Origin: Gymnopus androsaceus JB14
Taxonomy: Eukaryota; Basidiomycota; Agaricomycetes; Agaricales; Omphalotaceae
Assembly (NCBI GenBank): GCA_009733575.1
Contig: ML769598.1
Span: 56,041-120,040 of the forward strand
Direction of reading: 5' to 3'
Length of the DNA: 64,000 nucleotides
Below, in pieces: positions 11,799-24,340 of the stretch. The notes beneath the pieces are model-generated. The model worked only from the letters and a program-made list of their open reading frames with translations. It made no database searches and was not told the DNA's origin. The stretch's first letter is position 1. Every line of letters begins with the position of its first letter. A program made the position numbers and the translations under genes.

Positions 11799-13640
11799 CG
11801 ACCGTGTTGTGTAATAAACAAACTTCCTTCCTTTCTGAGCCAATCTGCGCCATTTGGTGGCGCCTTGCTTTCTTTCAAATGTCTCGAACAAAATGATAGT
11901 ATATCATCCATGAACTGCTAGTTGTACATATCGATCTTCGCGTATCGCCGGAGCTGAAATCTACCTATATTTTGTGTGTATAATTTTTTGGAATAATATT
12001 GTGGTTTGTGACGGACGGTTCTCTTCATCTTTTGACGTCTGACGCTCTCTCCGCCACCGCCCGAGAAACAGAGGAGTCGTGCTTCAATATGGACGTTTCT
12101 CATTGATGCAGTCCTGGATCATTTACGCCGAATTTGCGAATACGATGGTCTCCGAGTGGTACTGGCCATGTCCGTTGACTATGATCTAGTGTTGGCAATA
12201 TACAACAGTTATACGTTCCCTTATGAAGAATTGATAGACAAGGAAGAGGCAGATGTCATTCAGCTTCTGAGGAAGGAAATGCCGGATGCGTTCGAGAATC
12301 AGCAGCCGCGCTGGTTTCGTCCAGGTACCCAATATCCTGACTACTATTAAATAGGTGAGTAGCTTTCGAGTTACATCAACAACGTTTCAGTTGCTCACAT
12401 CTCCGTTCTTCAGTGTTTATATATTCTTGCTATCCAGTCTTACCTTACTCCTCTTGACGATTCCAGTTGGCAACGTACACGGCTCTATATATACTTTCTG
12501 CAGCACGTTAAAGCAATATTTCGCTTCATCCAGCCTTTCCACCTCATATCCGTCAGCAACAGCAGCAGCATCCCCTCGAACCGCTGTACTAGCTATTTTC
12601 CGGTAGGTGAGATCGGAAAGGAAGACAAGGTGTTGGATTCTAGAAGAGTGGGTGGACAGTAGGGGAGCCGTAGATCAGAGATAGGCGACGTTGGTGAATG
12701 AGGGAATCTTGGAGATGATATGGAGAAGCGATGTATTAAAGCAAGGATGCGAGCAAAACCAAGACAGCCTCAGAAAGAATGTTTTGAGTATGAGAGGCGG
12801 ATCATTTACGCATGTACCTATTATCAACGATTGAATTCCATTTCCTCCTGTATCTGAGTTTTGCGTAGGTTTTGAGCTCGTGAAGAAACTTGAGAGCCGA
12901 AGGAGCATACCGATTTGTTCAAGCGCCCGCTACTCGCGCTTCGTGTTTGTTGAAGCCTTTCATTTCACCATCGACACCGAATTGAGGCTCTTAGGGGTTA
13001 GGTAGGTCTTAGTCTTGATTATTTGCTCTATCATGCTGTTTGCTTACATCCTTTCTTCGATTTAGTGCCGCAGAAAGGGGCCTAACGCTCGCCGTCCCTC
13101 AATAATCCTTTTTCTCGGTAATCCAGCCAACGCGACTCTTAGCGCGTGTATTCCAGTGCGTAGCTTCTTAAGCGTTAGTCGTTCCTTATCTATGAGCGAT
13201 GTCTCCGAAACTAAGTCTTGTTCCTCTTTCGACTGGAGCAGAATGAGAAGAGACCCTTGTACTCAGACTAGTCACGCTCTTGAATCCCCACCTAACCAAC
13301 ATCGATTTCCTTTCCTGTTTCGCGGCTTTCCAGGTCTTGCTCGTATCCAACATCTGCATCAACATCCGAATCAACGGTGTCCAGCTCTCTGAATTCGGAA
13401 TCGAGCACTGCTTCCACTTTTATTTATTCCTTTACAGGCTCCTTCGGGCTCGGGTGCAGGTCAACTAGATTAACTTCCACATTGAAAGGATGCGAATGTG
13501 GCACTGAAGCGAAATTCCAAACATGTGCTGAACCCATCATGCCGTCGAAGGTAGGATTCATTGGCGACAATACCGGTACAGGTGGAACCAACAAATCTTC
13601 CAAAGTGCTGTGGAGGTAGTGGCAATGGCATGAGCATGGC
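11799..13640. other. Mostly unassigned; one short open frame
   Basis: A plus-strand frame at 12156-12350 (64 codons, acidic, with YEELIDKEEADVIQLLRKEMPDAF) is the most protein-like segment, but no start context, partner exon or family was recognised. The rest shows no convincing coding signal to the eye. Confidence 0.3.
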
Positions 13641-13652
13641 GCGGAGCGGATA

Positions 13653-13910
13653 TCACATCTGCATCCGACTGGCCAGAAATAAATGGACGACGAACAGTCC
13701 GTGAATTGGGCGTGAATAAGGCATTACAAAGTCGTTGTGCATTACGGAGCGGATAGGGTAGCAGTCTAAGGTGAGCAGCGGAAGGTTATACAGATAGTTG
13801 AATCGTCGAAAAGTACCGGTGCTGGAGTCTAAGGCAAAGAGAGGGATCGGATCCTTCATATCTTTACCAGGAATGAGTCTGTACTGGTAAGGTTGATCAG
13901 GAAGAACCTA
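13653..13910 (-). CDS. Putative exon of an unknown minus-strand gene
   Basis: After a plausible intron end (TAG at about 13907) the minus strand reads VLPDQPYQYRLIPGKDMKDP, then PLFALDSSTGTFRRFNY and PIRSVMHNDFVM, ending at 13653. The composition is protein-like and it resembles regions next to HNH-type domains in some Agaricomycete proteins, but I cannot name the family. Upstream pieces at 14340-14760 carry two related exon-like peptides and may belong to the same gene. Confidence 0.35.
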
Positions 13911-14179
13911 TAAGACATTAGTAAGAATTTGAGAAAAGGCAGCGCGACTTCATTAGACATACCTCGAAGCATCAGCGCCGCTTGGAAACAAGGGTTAAAC
14001 TGTGGTTTTGAGCTTCGAATGCAGATTTTCTTGGGTACATATAGGCGTAAGAGGCGATGCGAACCGTCCTGCTAATTAAAAGGTCAACGAAGGTTAAACA
14101 CGGGGAAACGAAGTTTGAAGAAATGGCGCAGAGGTGTGGATGCAAGATAAAGAAACTGGAAACGGAAGAGGGCACTTAA

Positions 14180-14850
14180 CAAAGGTTCGGCTTTTCGGTC
14201 TTCTCAGAGATTTGGTGACAAGGTCGCAGTCCTCTGGAGCGGCGGTCACCTTCAAGAGGATGGTATCGACGTTTTAACCATCTAAAACAACGGAAGTAAG
14301 TACTCGAAGTGAATGGAATTCAAAACAGTACTCACTGTCATAAGGAATAGGAAACATAGGCCCCAGTTGTAGTGATACCTAAAGTATTTATCAGTAAAAA
14401 TGCGCCATTGCATTCATTCTGTCCAATCGTTGCAGTCGGATCAAGATCCGCGCATAAAACTCCCTGGACAGAGCGACATGCTGAGTTCCCCGTTCTAGTA
14501 GCATCACGATCCCTGAGGACAAGCACGGGCCCTTAGAATAAAGCCCGCCCGCCTTTTACACCCGGAGCTGGAGAATGCAGAGGTTAAAAAGACTTACTGG
14601 AGCGCCGGTTGTAGTCTTGCAGTGGACGGTGGTGGTTGAGGCGAATTATAGCTTTGTAACTATCTGAAACAGCGGTTCTAAGCACTGAAAATGTGTAGAG
14701 AGTAGAACAAGACTCACCGAGCAAGGGAAAAGGCTCGGGGCCCAGTCTTAGCAGTACCTGAAACAATAGAATGGTACTGAGTTAATAAGTGTTCCAAACA
14801 AAAAGAAATCGCGTCTAAAGTACCCTGGCAGAGTCACCAGACCATCTTTG
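14180..14850 (-). repeat. Diverged tandem duplication with paired exon-like peptides
   Basis: On the minus strand, a segment reading VSLQLGPMFPIPYD next to a GTGAGT donor (about 14335-14380) resembles one reading VLLRLGPEPFPLLG next to GTGAGT (about 14715-14757). Flanking words such as CCCTGG(A)CAGAG also recur about 370 bases apart. This suggests an old tandem duplication of an exon plus intron inside an unrecognised gene. Confidence 0.35.
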
Positions 14851-17050
14851 AGAGCCAGAGCAAGCACTTAAGAAGTAAAATAGAGAAACTTACCGTAGAG
14901 AAACGCAAGAGACCACTCTGGTGGTTGTGGTTTGAGTTGATGAAAGCAACGCGTCCAGACTCCATGCGCGTCCATGATACGCTTAAGCGCTTGATCGTTT
15001 CATGGGCGCTAAGTGCACGTGACGCAATCTTTTCCAGACAACCGTCATCTCCCTTGGCCCCTCGTCGTCTTATTTTCGACCCAGCGGGTCGCCTTTACTC
15101 ATATCTGCATTCGTTCAACGTCTTACGACTTTCTTTGGCTGCCTTTGCAGGGTTAGAGCTGTTAGAGGCTGAAAGGGAATTGTGGGGAAGGATTCGTGCG
15201 TTTTCCGGATTCTTCGATACTTTCTAAATTCCAATCTTACTTCGTTACACTAGTATTCATTCTCTTCTGGTCCCTTTCCATCTAGTGAGCGTCTCGGCGT
15301 CAGACTGAGACGTTGATGGCTCGCATGTGGAACCTCTTTGGACGGTTTATTTGACCTGAATTCAGGCCACCGAGTTCATACCCTAACGCCTTCAGCTTGC
15401 TTCCTCACCGTCGCATTGCGGCCCAATTTCAGGCCGCTTTAATTTCTAGTTAACGCCTTCGCTGTAGGTTCGTTTCGTCTTGCCCTCAGCGCCGCTCTTC
15501 TAGCGCTCCATTAGGTGCTCGAACTCGGTGCCGTCAGTACTCCAGCACCTCCCTTCCGCCTTAGCTTCCAAGGACGACCCTGCAGTTTGTATCATTGCTA
15601 TCCCTTTATTGCCGCAGTTATTACATCTACCTGCACGATGTGTCGATGTTCTGGATGATGTATCGTGTTTCCTTTTACCCAAAAGAGAGCTTGCGTTTTG
15701 TAGCGCAAGCTCGACAGAGTCATAGGCTCTGGTTGTGCAGCTACTGTACCCTACGCAGGTCGACATTCTTTTGCTCTAACATTGTAATGCGTGGTTTGCT
15801 ATGTATTTAGCGTTTTCGTTCAATATATCATATTTTTTGCTCTTTCATCCTTGTATGATTCACGGCAGCGCTCGATTCTTGTTTAAAAACTTCCACCATC
15901 GTTTGTGGACATCTCCTCTTTCCCTCATTTTTTTAATCAGGAGAACTATTGGATTGGTTTAGGTGCGTTCTAAATGTTTGTAACATCTCTTTTTCTTCCA
16001 ATATTACTTGTTTGCCATCCGCCGGTCTGATAACTCAACTACAACGATTTAATGTCGCGGCTGGACTGCCCTTCTAGTTCTCGCTGGATTTGAGTGACAG
16101 CACTGTGCGTTTCGAGACATTACTCGCAGCCATATGCTCCTCCTTCTCTTGTATTTCCTTTTTCATACCTCCCTTCTCCATGCCACCAGCTCAAGCCCGT
16201 TATCGTGCATCCCTTTGTCCTCGCCAGACTATTACGATTCATCCTTGCCATCACCACCAGCTTCAACCTCTACGGCGCGACCGGAACTCTTTTTTGATTA
16301 CACTATATGATGGCGTTATAGTACTATAAGGTTTATTTGAAGTGAACTGTGCTTCTCCGAGTATCTTCCCTTGCCTCCATTGCTTTCATGAACACCGTTA
16401 CCTGTTTCATAACTTCATTTGACTTCTCTTCGCCCAAAATGGATGTTTGAGACCGATGAAGAACAACGCAACTGACCCATGCTCAAAGAAGGCTTTTGGC
16501 GGCGGATACTATACAATCCCGCAATACATTGACTCCCTGCATATCTAGTACAATTGTGTACAGGAGACGACAGTGAATGGCGTGAGTAAGTGAGACTGGT
16601 AAGATCGCGTTAATGAACGGTTTTTGGCAAAGCCGAGTGCCATTGGTAATTGCGAAAGTTGAGCTGCAGTAGGAATTGTTGGACAACCTTGTTTTTATTG
16701 CATTTCTTTGCTCGGAAGTCACTCATAAATAAGGTAGAGAGAAAAAAAAGATTTACTCATTTCAATTGCGTTACAGATAAAAGCGCGTAGAACTGCAATA
16801 CAGGAAAAGGAAAACATGCAAGTAGTTGCACATGGCGTGCAATCTAAACTCGTTGGCGTTAAGTAGCTCACGAGAAAAGATAGAGAAAAGGGCTGTACCA
16901 AATCTATTTGTGTCTTCAACTTCATCCTCGATGACCAGAGGGACCCGCGACCATGCCATAATTGTCAATATTGCGCCCCTGGTTAGCGTTAGGCTTTTCA
17001 GCTGGGGACGGAGACGAGGATTTCCTGGACAACGACGAGGATTTCTCGGA
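14851..17050. other. No gene recognised
   Basis: Several frames of 60-100 codons exist on both strands (for example 14925-15227 and 15500-15766), but none shows family motifs, and they overlap in different frames. C/T-rich tracts dominate 15.3-16.4 kb. I see nothing that can be supported as a gene here. Confidence 0.4.
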
Positions 17051-17149
17051 GATGTTTGAGCTGGGGGGAAGCGACGCTAGCGAAGCTGTAGCATATGGCG
17101 GCCCAAAGGGTGAAAAAATTAAATGCCCCCCCCCCCCCCCCCCGGCACT

Positions 17150-17250
17150 AATTATCGCGCGCGCGCGCTTTTGGTTCATTGCGCGTGCGCGTTTATTATT
17201 CATTGCGTGCGCGCATTAAAAGTTATTCATTGCGCGTGCGCGTTAAATAT
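17150..17250. repeat. GCGCGTGCGC tandem repeat, about 27-bp unit
   Basis: Three units share TTCATTGCG followed by alternating purine-pyrimidine CG/TG sequence and an AT-rich spacer. A C18 homopolymer lies just before it. Such alternating CG tracts can form left-handed DNA; that they do so here is inference. Confidence 0.7.
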
Positions 17251-17379
17251 TCATCTCCGTTCCAGACATTGCCCAATTCAATCCAGATATGATATGCAAT
17301 CCAACTTAGAAGTCAGTGCATTTATCAAGCAAGTGGATCACGACCCAAGTAAAAACCAGAGTGATACTTTTGTATGCCA

Positions 17380-18470
17380 TAGTGTATAGTATATACTAGA
17401 ATGAGCAACTGGATTAGAAGAGCATATCATATCTGCATACCAGTCTCTGGGTGTCAAGGCTGCAGCAAATTAGGGAAGAAACATTAAAAACATATATTGG
17501 TTGGTAGAGTATAAGGAAAGAGGCACTACGTGAGTCAAAGATAAGCCTTGGGTACTAGGTATAGGCAATACAAGGCAAAACAAAACCACATGCAGCTAGA
17601 ATTCGAAATCGACATTGGAGCCCCAGGTTGTATGCTGGAGCATATACACACCCCAGTTCGGGCGCCATTCCTTCAGTGCGGGCACAGTAGAAGTCGAGAG
17701 TTCAAGAGAAGTAGATTGGTTTGGTCCACTCGGACCAGCTTTGTTGCTGCCATCCATGGGAGTAGCCTTGTTGAGATTGCCAGAACCTGTATCATTGAAG
17801 TAATTATCAGTGCAATATCAGTAAATTGCTTATGCTATATGTTAAGTTTGCGCATAGATCATGACCAAGAAAACCAGGTGGTATATATGTTATAATATAT
17901 ATCTAAAGTGAATGACTGGATAGATAATTAGAAGGATGTATTGTATCCACATGCCAGATGTCAGCAGTGAGTTAGAGGGGAAACACTAAAGGATATCAGT
18001 GGATCATCTAAAGTAGAAGGACAGAGGCACAGTGCAAGTCAAAGGTAAGCTTTTGGCATAAATGAAAGTAGTTCAATCAGAGATTTAATGAGCAACTACA
18101 GGGCAAAAAAAAGGAGTCACAGAAAGCATTTGGTCAGAAGTCAAGCTTGACATTTGAGTCCCCAAGTCAAGTGTTGGAGCATATACACACCCCAGTCTGG
18201 ACTCCATTGCTTTAAGGGTGCAGGAGGCAAGAGTGTAAAATGAAATGTAACTCAGTTGGCCATGAAGTAGTGGTACAACCAATATACTACCTGTAGAATG
18301 AGATATAACTATAGGATTATAAGTATCAGGATGAAATAAGTAAAATAAAGCTCACCTCAGTTTGCCATGAAGTAGTGGTATAACTGAAGGAGTAAAAACT
18401 TGGTGCATTGATATGTAAGTCAATTGCTAGATCAGTGTAGGTAAGTTGAAACATTGTGAATGTAAGTCAA
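17380..18470. repeat. Old tandem duplication of about 550 bp
   Basis: GGAGCATATACACACCCCAGT at about 17637 recurs at about 18176, and in each copy the flanking few hundred bases align loosely (AGAGGCAC...GAGTCAAAG, ATGAGCAACTGG/ATGACTGGAT). The copies are roughly three-quarters identical. No coding frame is shared. Confidence 0.55.
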
Positions 18471-18508
18471 TTGCTAGATCAGTGTAGGTAAGTTGAAACA
18501 TTGTGAAT
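18415..18508. repeat. Perfect 47-bp tandem duplication
   Basis: The 47 bases beginning GTAAGTCAATTGCTAGATC are repeated exactly back to back (18415-18461 and 18462-18508), indicating a recent slippage or duplication event. Confidence 0.9.
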
Positions 18509-18662
18509 GGAAGAAACAAAGTATGAAGGAAAAGGGAAGTCAAAGCATCAGTTCGCATTCAGAGTAGTTTGCTCAACAAAGAGTTCAGGAGTAGTGAATC
18601 AGTTGGTTCTGCTCTGACTTTTCAACTGGTGAGCTTCATTGGTATCAAGAGGTGATTCAACT

Positions 18663-19028
18663 TTATTTAAGCATCAGTAATGGAACAACATCTTGAGATA
18701 AAGATATCCTAACCATATTGTGATTGAAGCCTGCACTTCTTACAAGGTGTCTCAGAGAGGGAGTGGAATTGGTCAGATGAGTTTCAACTTCATCTTCAGA
18801 CTCATCCAAATCTTCCTCATATTTTATGCAACTGTGTTTCTGTTTTTGAATAGCAACAGTCTTGTATACAGGTTGAATGCCCTCATCCATGTCACTACAC
18901 ACATCATCTTCTGATGTCCTAATTGTCAGCTTGGACTGCATCATCACCCACTTGAAGGGCAATTTCACACTGAAAGCATTCTGGACTGGAGTCCAAGCCT
19001 CAGCCTCAAGGGAGTGGGAATTTTCCAA
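18663..19028 (-). CDS. Hypothetical acidic open frame
   Basis: This is a 121-codon minus-strand frame with an acidic centre (YEEDLDESEDEVETHLTN) and no recognised domain, lying inside the 17.1-20.2 kb inverted-repeat interval. It may be a fragment of a transposon gene. A shadow of non-coding sequence cannot be excluded. Confidence 0.25.
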   Translation of the reverse strand: MENSHSLEAEAWTPVQNAFSVKLPFKWVMMQSKLTIRTSEDDVCSDMDEGIQPVYKTVAIQKQKHSCIKYEEDLDESEDEVETHLTNSTPSLRHLVRSAGFNHNMVRISLSQDVVPLLMLK

Positions 19029-19109
19029 TGGCTACATACATGTCTTGAGATTTAAAAAATGGACGTGGCATCTTTTCAAATTCTTGAAGCTTCAATGCTC
19101 CGATACTTC

Positions 19110-20030
19110 ATCGAGGGTTCGGCCGTTCCGTATGGTCATCACATGGTTATTTTGGATCATTCGGAATGGCCAGCGTGACAACTCGCAACCGATTACCGTT
19201 ATCCATCAGCAGAACCTGGGTGAATGCTACAGCACCTATAGCAGCTTATAGCAATCCATAGCAGCCACAGCACTGTACAGTGCTGTGGAATGCTATGAGG
19301 TCCTATGAGGTCCTGTAAGATGCTGTAGGTTGACCGTTGCTCGAGCATTCTGACACCTGTCATTCCCAGCTGATGGATACGGCAACGGGGACCTTGGACG
19401 CTATTTAATCAATGGTTTCGACAAGTTCGACGTCTTTTCCTCCCCCCACTAAGCTGAACTTAACTCAGACTGTAAGTTTTGCTCTCTGCAATTTTTGACT
19501 CGGAGGCTCTAATTGTATATCTTGACATCTTTTAGTGTCATTGAAGAAGGATTTGATGACTGGTAGGAGGTTGCAGTTAATTATTATACAATTTGACACC
19601 ATTTGTGGACCTGGTGGATGAGTCGAGTATGTATGTTGTAGTAGTATTAGTCGTGTTTGGAATCGCCAATAAAATGATTTTATAAAGTATTTCGCTCTCG
19701 CAAGCCAGGGAATCAATTCAAAATAATAATATATTTGGTACTGAATCAATATTGAATAGAACCCTGATGGCGGCGTTCCCGTGAAGTCCACAGCGATCCA
19801 CAGCAACCCATAGCATCCCACAGTTCTGTACAGAGGGGTACCTTGCTATGGGTCCTATAAGTGCTGTGGGTTCTGTACAGAGCTGTACAGCTCTGTACAG
19901 AACACCCAGGTTTTGCTGATGTCGTTATCAGCGTTATCAGCGTGCGCACTTCGGAGGGTACGGCTGCCGTTCCGTATGGTAGTCACGTGGTTATTTTGGA
20001 CCATTCGGAACGGCCTGGAACTCAAATCTA
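19110..20030. repeat. Pairs of GCCGTTCCG and CTATAGCAGC palindromic repeats
   Basis: A 50-bp imperfect palindrome (GGCCGTTCCGTATGGT ... ATTCGGAATGGCC) at about 19121-19172 recurs at about 19965-20015. Beside each copy lies a stretch rich in CTGTACAG/CCACAGC/CTATAGCA palindromes (about 19220-19330 and 19790-19910). The two blocks look like the ends of one 0.9-kb element or two related insertions. Confidence 0.55.
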
Positions 20031-20140
20031 TATATAAGTATAGCGGCGACCTTTGTAACGCGCGGACTTGGAAGAATGAAATCCGCACACGCGCGACAAA
20101 TAATTGGCGCGCGCGCAACAATAGTGGGAAGGGGGGCATT

Positions 20141-20918
20141 TTATTTTTTCACCCTTTGGGCTGCCATAGTAGCAGATCGAGTCCTGCGCTCCATGCGCAA
20201 TTCTTCAAACTTAACCAAAGGATTGACATTTCTCAAAGCGTCTCGGGCAACCTCAAATGCTCGACCCAGGAGATCCACCGTCGGTACCTCCAGCTGGTAA
20301 AACTTCAAGTTGTTACTCGAAGAACGACCGTTCCGCGCGAAAAACAGGAGCTTCTTGGTTCCCGGATTTGATTCCGCTTCAGGATTTGGCACGGTGTGGG
20401 CTGAAAAAGTAGAACTTCAGCCAATAAAAACCACTGTGAAGAAAATATCGGCTTACCTTTACGACGCTTAAATGGTTTTTTCCCTTCTTGTTCTTTCCAT
20501 AATCGTCGATGGGACTGGTGTCATCTACGGCATTGGCACCCTGAGGGAGAGGAGGGATAGCGTTCATAAAGGCAAGAGGAACTTCGATCTCCCCCGGTAT
20601 AAACCATTGTTGAGTAAGACGAAGAGCGAATGCAAGGTCCCTGTCTTTTTGGAGCTCTTTCAGAAGTTCGATCCGTTCATCATCATCCAATTTGGTCAGA
20701 AGACCATCAATCTGTTGTCCTATATGGGCGCAAACAAAAAAGGGGTGAATATGGCTTTCAATAGTCTGAAGTTCGGACTGTGTGAATGGATACTCGAAAT
20801 GAGTAAAAGTGTTTGTTTCCTTGGAACCTTCAAGACTGATGCAAGACCACACCCTGTTTTTCTGCATCTTTGGAAGGGCCAGTAGACGGTATGTGAAAGT
20901 TGTTTGTCCCAATATCAA
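20141..20918 (-). CDS. Two-exon hypothetical protein
   Basis: Exon 1 (20918 to about 20456) ends KNKKGKNHLSVVK at a GTAAGC donor; exon 2 (about 20401 to the stop at 20141) begins after a TTTTTCAG acceptor and ends MAAQRVKK. The joined protein is about 230 residues, with a charged central segment (LLTKLDDDERIELLKELQKDRDLA) and a C-terminal helical segment (DLLGRAFEVARDALRN). I do not recognise it. The 5' end may extend upstream; the first Met used is not well supported. It overlaps the right end of the 17.1-20.2 kb inverted repeat, so it may belong to a transposon. Confidence 0.45.
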
Positions 20919-22046
20919 GTCCAGCTACATGCACGCCAAAAGTACAAAAAAATCAGCTTGAATGAAAAATAGACTAATATATAACTTTTCACACAATAAA
21001 TCGCTCATGAGTGAAATTTTGAGTGAAAAATTATCATTCAGTCGGGCTACTTAGTTTAGTGAAAATGTACATATCGGTGCAGTATTCAGATGGAATAAAA
21101 AAATGGATGAATTATGACGTATCATAGCTACTGAAACGGTAAATGATTTACCAAATATCGCAAGTTGAATCGGTTATGGTGAGATATTTAGTATCAGTAT
21201 ATTAGACAAACATTCTGAAAAGTGACAAATCGAATGAGACTGAAATACATACTGAAAGAGGGCTTTTCAGCTGGGATTTCGGATACCATGAAAAGTCATA
21301 TGAATAATTATATATCAGTAGAACTGACAAGCCGTTACTGCATCTCTGGCCTGACGCAGGAGCGTGACGCAGATGCGTCGGCGCGTCAGGAGCTGAGATA
21401 TCGTTGAAATAGCAGAATAAATTCGGAATGAGACATGAACGAAGGTTTGTGAGGCAGCTGATCAACATGAGCGGGAAATGGGTCAATTGGCGGATGTTTT
21501 CGAGTACTATCCCAATACGGAGTTTTTAAGAGAGATGCGCGACACAAGCAACTGAAGTCTCAATGTGTTCAATGTCAAGACCTTGCCCTCATACTGCACT
21601 GCGAATGAAAACAGTTAATACAGTTTACAGATTCATGCGTGTAACTTACCTCGTCTGAGCCATCGTCCATCAACTTTGAAACCTCCACCTCTTGCTTCTT
21701 CACGGCAATGATAAGTTGCTGGTGTCCGTTCTTCGTGACCTAGACTGAATTAAATTGCCGTCGCAATCATCAGCATTTGAGACTCACTTTTGAGTATATA
21801 TGGTTCCGGGCCTCCCTGATCATACGCGCGTGGTGTTCCCAAACGCAAGGCATGAACGGAAAAGATAAAAGATATGTTTGAAGATGCGGTTGAGCTGGGT
21901 CCAGAGGGAATGAGATCAAGGTCTGTGTGCTTGTGTAAGGTATGTGCGTGCTTCTGTTTGGCCATCAATCCTTTTTGGACTGCAAATTGACGCGCTCTCT
22001 TTCATACCGCCATCCACTTGTCCTCTCCTACTATCCACATCTTCTT
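20919..22046. other. No gene recognised
   Basis: AT-rich sequence with short frames on both strands and no recognisable domain. A plausible intron or promoter region for the EFL1-like fragment lies at its right end. Confidence 0.35.
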
Positions 22047-22645
22047 TTCAACGCTCAAGTCGAGTTTCATGCGTCAAAGCCAATTGTGCCGTTTAGGGAG
22101 ACTGCGGTGCGTTTCCCTCAGTCAGTGGCTCAAGGAGAAGCGTCGGGGAAGGGAAGTACCACAGAAGGATCAGGACCTACGGCGACTCAGAGGCAGTTCC
22201 AAGTGTCACAGTTTGGGTTTTCGGGTAGTGGAGGTGGGCCTATGGGTAAGTGATTATGCTTTGCGTTGGGGGATTGGAGCTGATCTACATATCGTAGGAA
22301 CGATCTCTACCTTCTCCTCTGAACCATCGTTCTCTTCCGGATCAGTCACAAATACTGGTGCGAATCCTAACAACAACCTATCAGCCCTATCAACCCCAAT
22401 AATCCAATTCGCCGTCCGCTGTGTCCCTCTTCCTTCGAGCATACGTGACTTTCTAGCGAGGGCTCGAAGAAGAGGCGTTCTGGGACGGTTGACACGGTTG
22501 GCTTTGGGTTCGCGACAACGCCAATGGCAGCAATGCTAGGGATGCAGATGCAGACGCAGATGCAGATACGGATGCAGAAGGAGATGTTCCTCCACAAGTG
22601 CATCATCCTACTTCACGCCTGTGTTGTACAAATCTACCAATTGAG
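22047..22645 (+). pseudogene. EFL1: EFL1/Ria1 GTPase, central fragment
   Basis: The frame reads VEFHASKPIVPFRETAV, the conserved segment after the domain-III region of the EF-2-like GTPase EFL1 (yeast Ria1), which releases Tif6/eIF6 from pre-60S subunits. A low-complexity insert (GSGGGPMG) and a 50-nt intron (about 22246-22297) follow, then FAVRCVPLPSSIRDFL, also at the expected place for EFL1. The fragment runs through an Asp/Ala-rich stretch into the target duplication of the 22648-33270 element. The N-terminal GTPase domain is absent upstream, so this is a partial copy. Confidence 0.75.
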
Positions 22646-22647
22646 GT

Positions 22648-24340
22648 GCACTTCAGGCAACCACTATATATGACCGAGTTAGGATAGAAAACTGATGTAC
22701 CTAAACTATCCTAAGAGGTTACTTTTTTGGGCATTCTGCCCAGCCAATATTTCAGTGAGGCAGCTGCCCACCTGTGCTCAATTTTTCCAGGGCAGCAGCC
22801 CACCAATCCTGTCTTGATCAAAATCACTGCCCTGCCTACCAGGCTGCCTGGTCAGGGCTGGGGAGCTGCCCAACTTGTCACATGTCACAGGTGTCCGGGG
22901 TCCCTCTGGGCAGCTGCCTGCTGTTTTTCACCAATTTGGTCCAGAATTCCCCCTAACATTTTTTCATATATTTTTCATCAATTTCATGAGTATATACCTT
23001 ATCTTACTGACACAATATTACTTGACATTTCAAGGCAACTGCCCATATTCCTGGCCATGGATCCAGCTATGGATGACCTTATCTTTCATTACCTTTCTTG
23101 CCAGTATATACACAACACCAGTAATGAATATGGCCACAATAACATAACCCAAGACCTTAGTGGATTTACATGATCAGCAGCAGCTCCACACTGTTACTTG
23201 TAATATATATATCAACAAAGGGATACAATCATACATGAATTATTGCTGTGGGCAGCTGTCCACCTTAGTTAGTGCTACACTAATAATATAATAATAGTAG
23301 ATATATGTTATAAATAAAAAATAAATACCACCGGGCCTTATGTCATAAGGCGAAACAGATAGAGACACAATAATAATGATTACTGTGGGAAGCTCCAAGG
23401 GTACCAGGGTTAAATTTGGGGGCAGAATGCCCCCACCTGTCATCCAAGAAACCGATTTTTAGATCCATAAAAAAATGAAGAAGAAAATCCAACAACAATA
23501 GCAGGCTGCCCCCACATGTACTGAGTACGTGTGGGACAGCTGCCCATTCTCAAATTGATACTTGGGGGCACTGCCCACAAACCAAAATAAGATAACATAT
23601 AAGAGAGACAAGCTGAAACAAACCCAAGTGTTACTTGGGGCAGCTGCCCACGCCAAGTTTGTACCTGGGCAGCTGCCTATCCAAGCTGGTACTAAAATAT
23701 AGAGGAGAGAGCAGCTTGCCCACCCCAAGTTGGTACCTTGGGGCAGCTGCCCCAAAGTTAGAGTCCTTAGAAAGAGACCCACCCTATTTCACCTAGTCAT
23801 TTTTTAAGTTGAAGAAGATAAAATTTCCATAGTACTCTACATACTACTCTACAGTTCCTATATCATTCTGCATTTCCCTGTAATTCTCAGATATTGTAAG
23901 ACTATCTAGAATCTCAATCAGAAGACCATCTGCATCATGTTCAAACTCAATATCATAGTCTACATCCTCAGCAACCTCAATACCACCACCAAGAACATGA
24001 ACCCCTCAAGCAGTCACACTTTCACTATCTGAAGGCCCATAAGTTGAACCATACAGGCATAGCTCAAGCAATCAAACACTAGCCATATTCACCTTGGTTA
24101 ATGCTGCACAGGTTACTTTTCCCAGCAAAACCAATTCATCTGCCAGTAATGACAATGGAACAAGTGCATGCAATGGTACTACTGACAACACTGCCAAATT
24201 CCAAACATCATCTAGGAGCCATAATAGGTGGAGTCATTGGCAGACTTGCATTACTCATTGCAATCTCTCTCGCAATATAATACATCAGGCGGAGGTGAAG
24301 AGTCGTGAAGAGCCAAGACATAGGCCAGAATCCAAGCTTT
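22648..24340. repeat. Left terminal inverted arm of the 10.6-kb element
   Basis: Matches the reverse complement of 31080-33270 in several long blocks: 22648-23270 against 32650-33270, 23770-24060 against 32140-32350 plus 31570-31640, and 24070-24200 against 31100-31210. Interruptions in the right arm are explained largely by nested insertions. GGCAGCTGCC-type palindromes recur about a dozen times between 22755 and 23755. Confidence 0.75.

Larger units (their letters stand above)
17075..20180. repeat. 3.1-kb interval bounded by inverted CCCAAAGGGTGAAAA ends
   Basis: GGC(G/A)GCCCAAAGGGTGAAAAA followed by an ATTAAATGCCCCCC-like stretch at about 17095-17150 occurs in reverse complement at about 20128-20175. 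Each copy has alternating CG sequence (GCGCGCGCGC) on its inner side. Together they look like the ends of a TIR element. However, the right copy is also the last codons of a minus-strand open frame, so the true ends and target duplication are unclear. Confidence 0.45.

Noticed and set aside
16922..17219. Opposite-strand frames of 93 and 85 codons rich in Gly/Ser/Pro
   Set aside because: Both are produced by the same C-homopolymer and GC-alternating tract; neither is supported.
22727..23173. 148-codon frame in the left arm of the large element, with mirror-image frames at 32780-33145
   Set aside because: The frames follow from the inverted repeat of GGCAGCTGCC-rich, non-coding sequence; composition is Cys/Pro/Trp-heavy and unlike a protein family.
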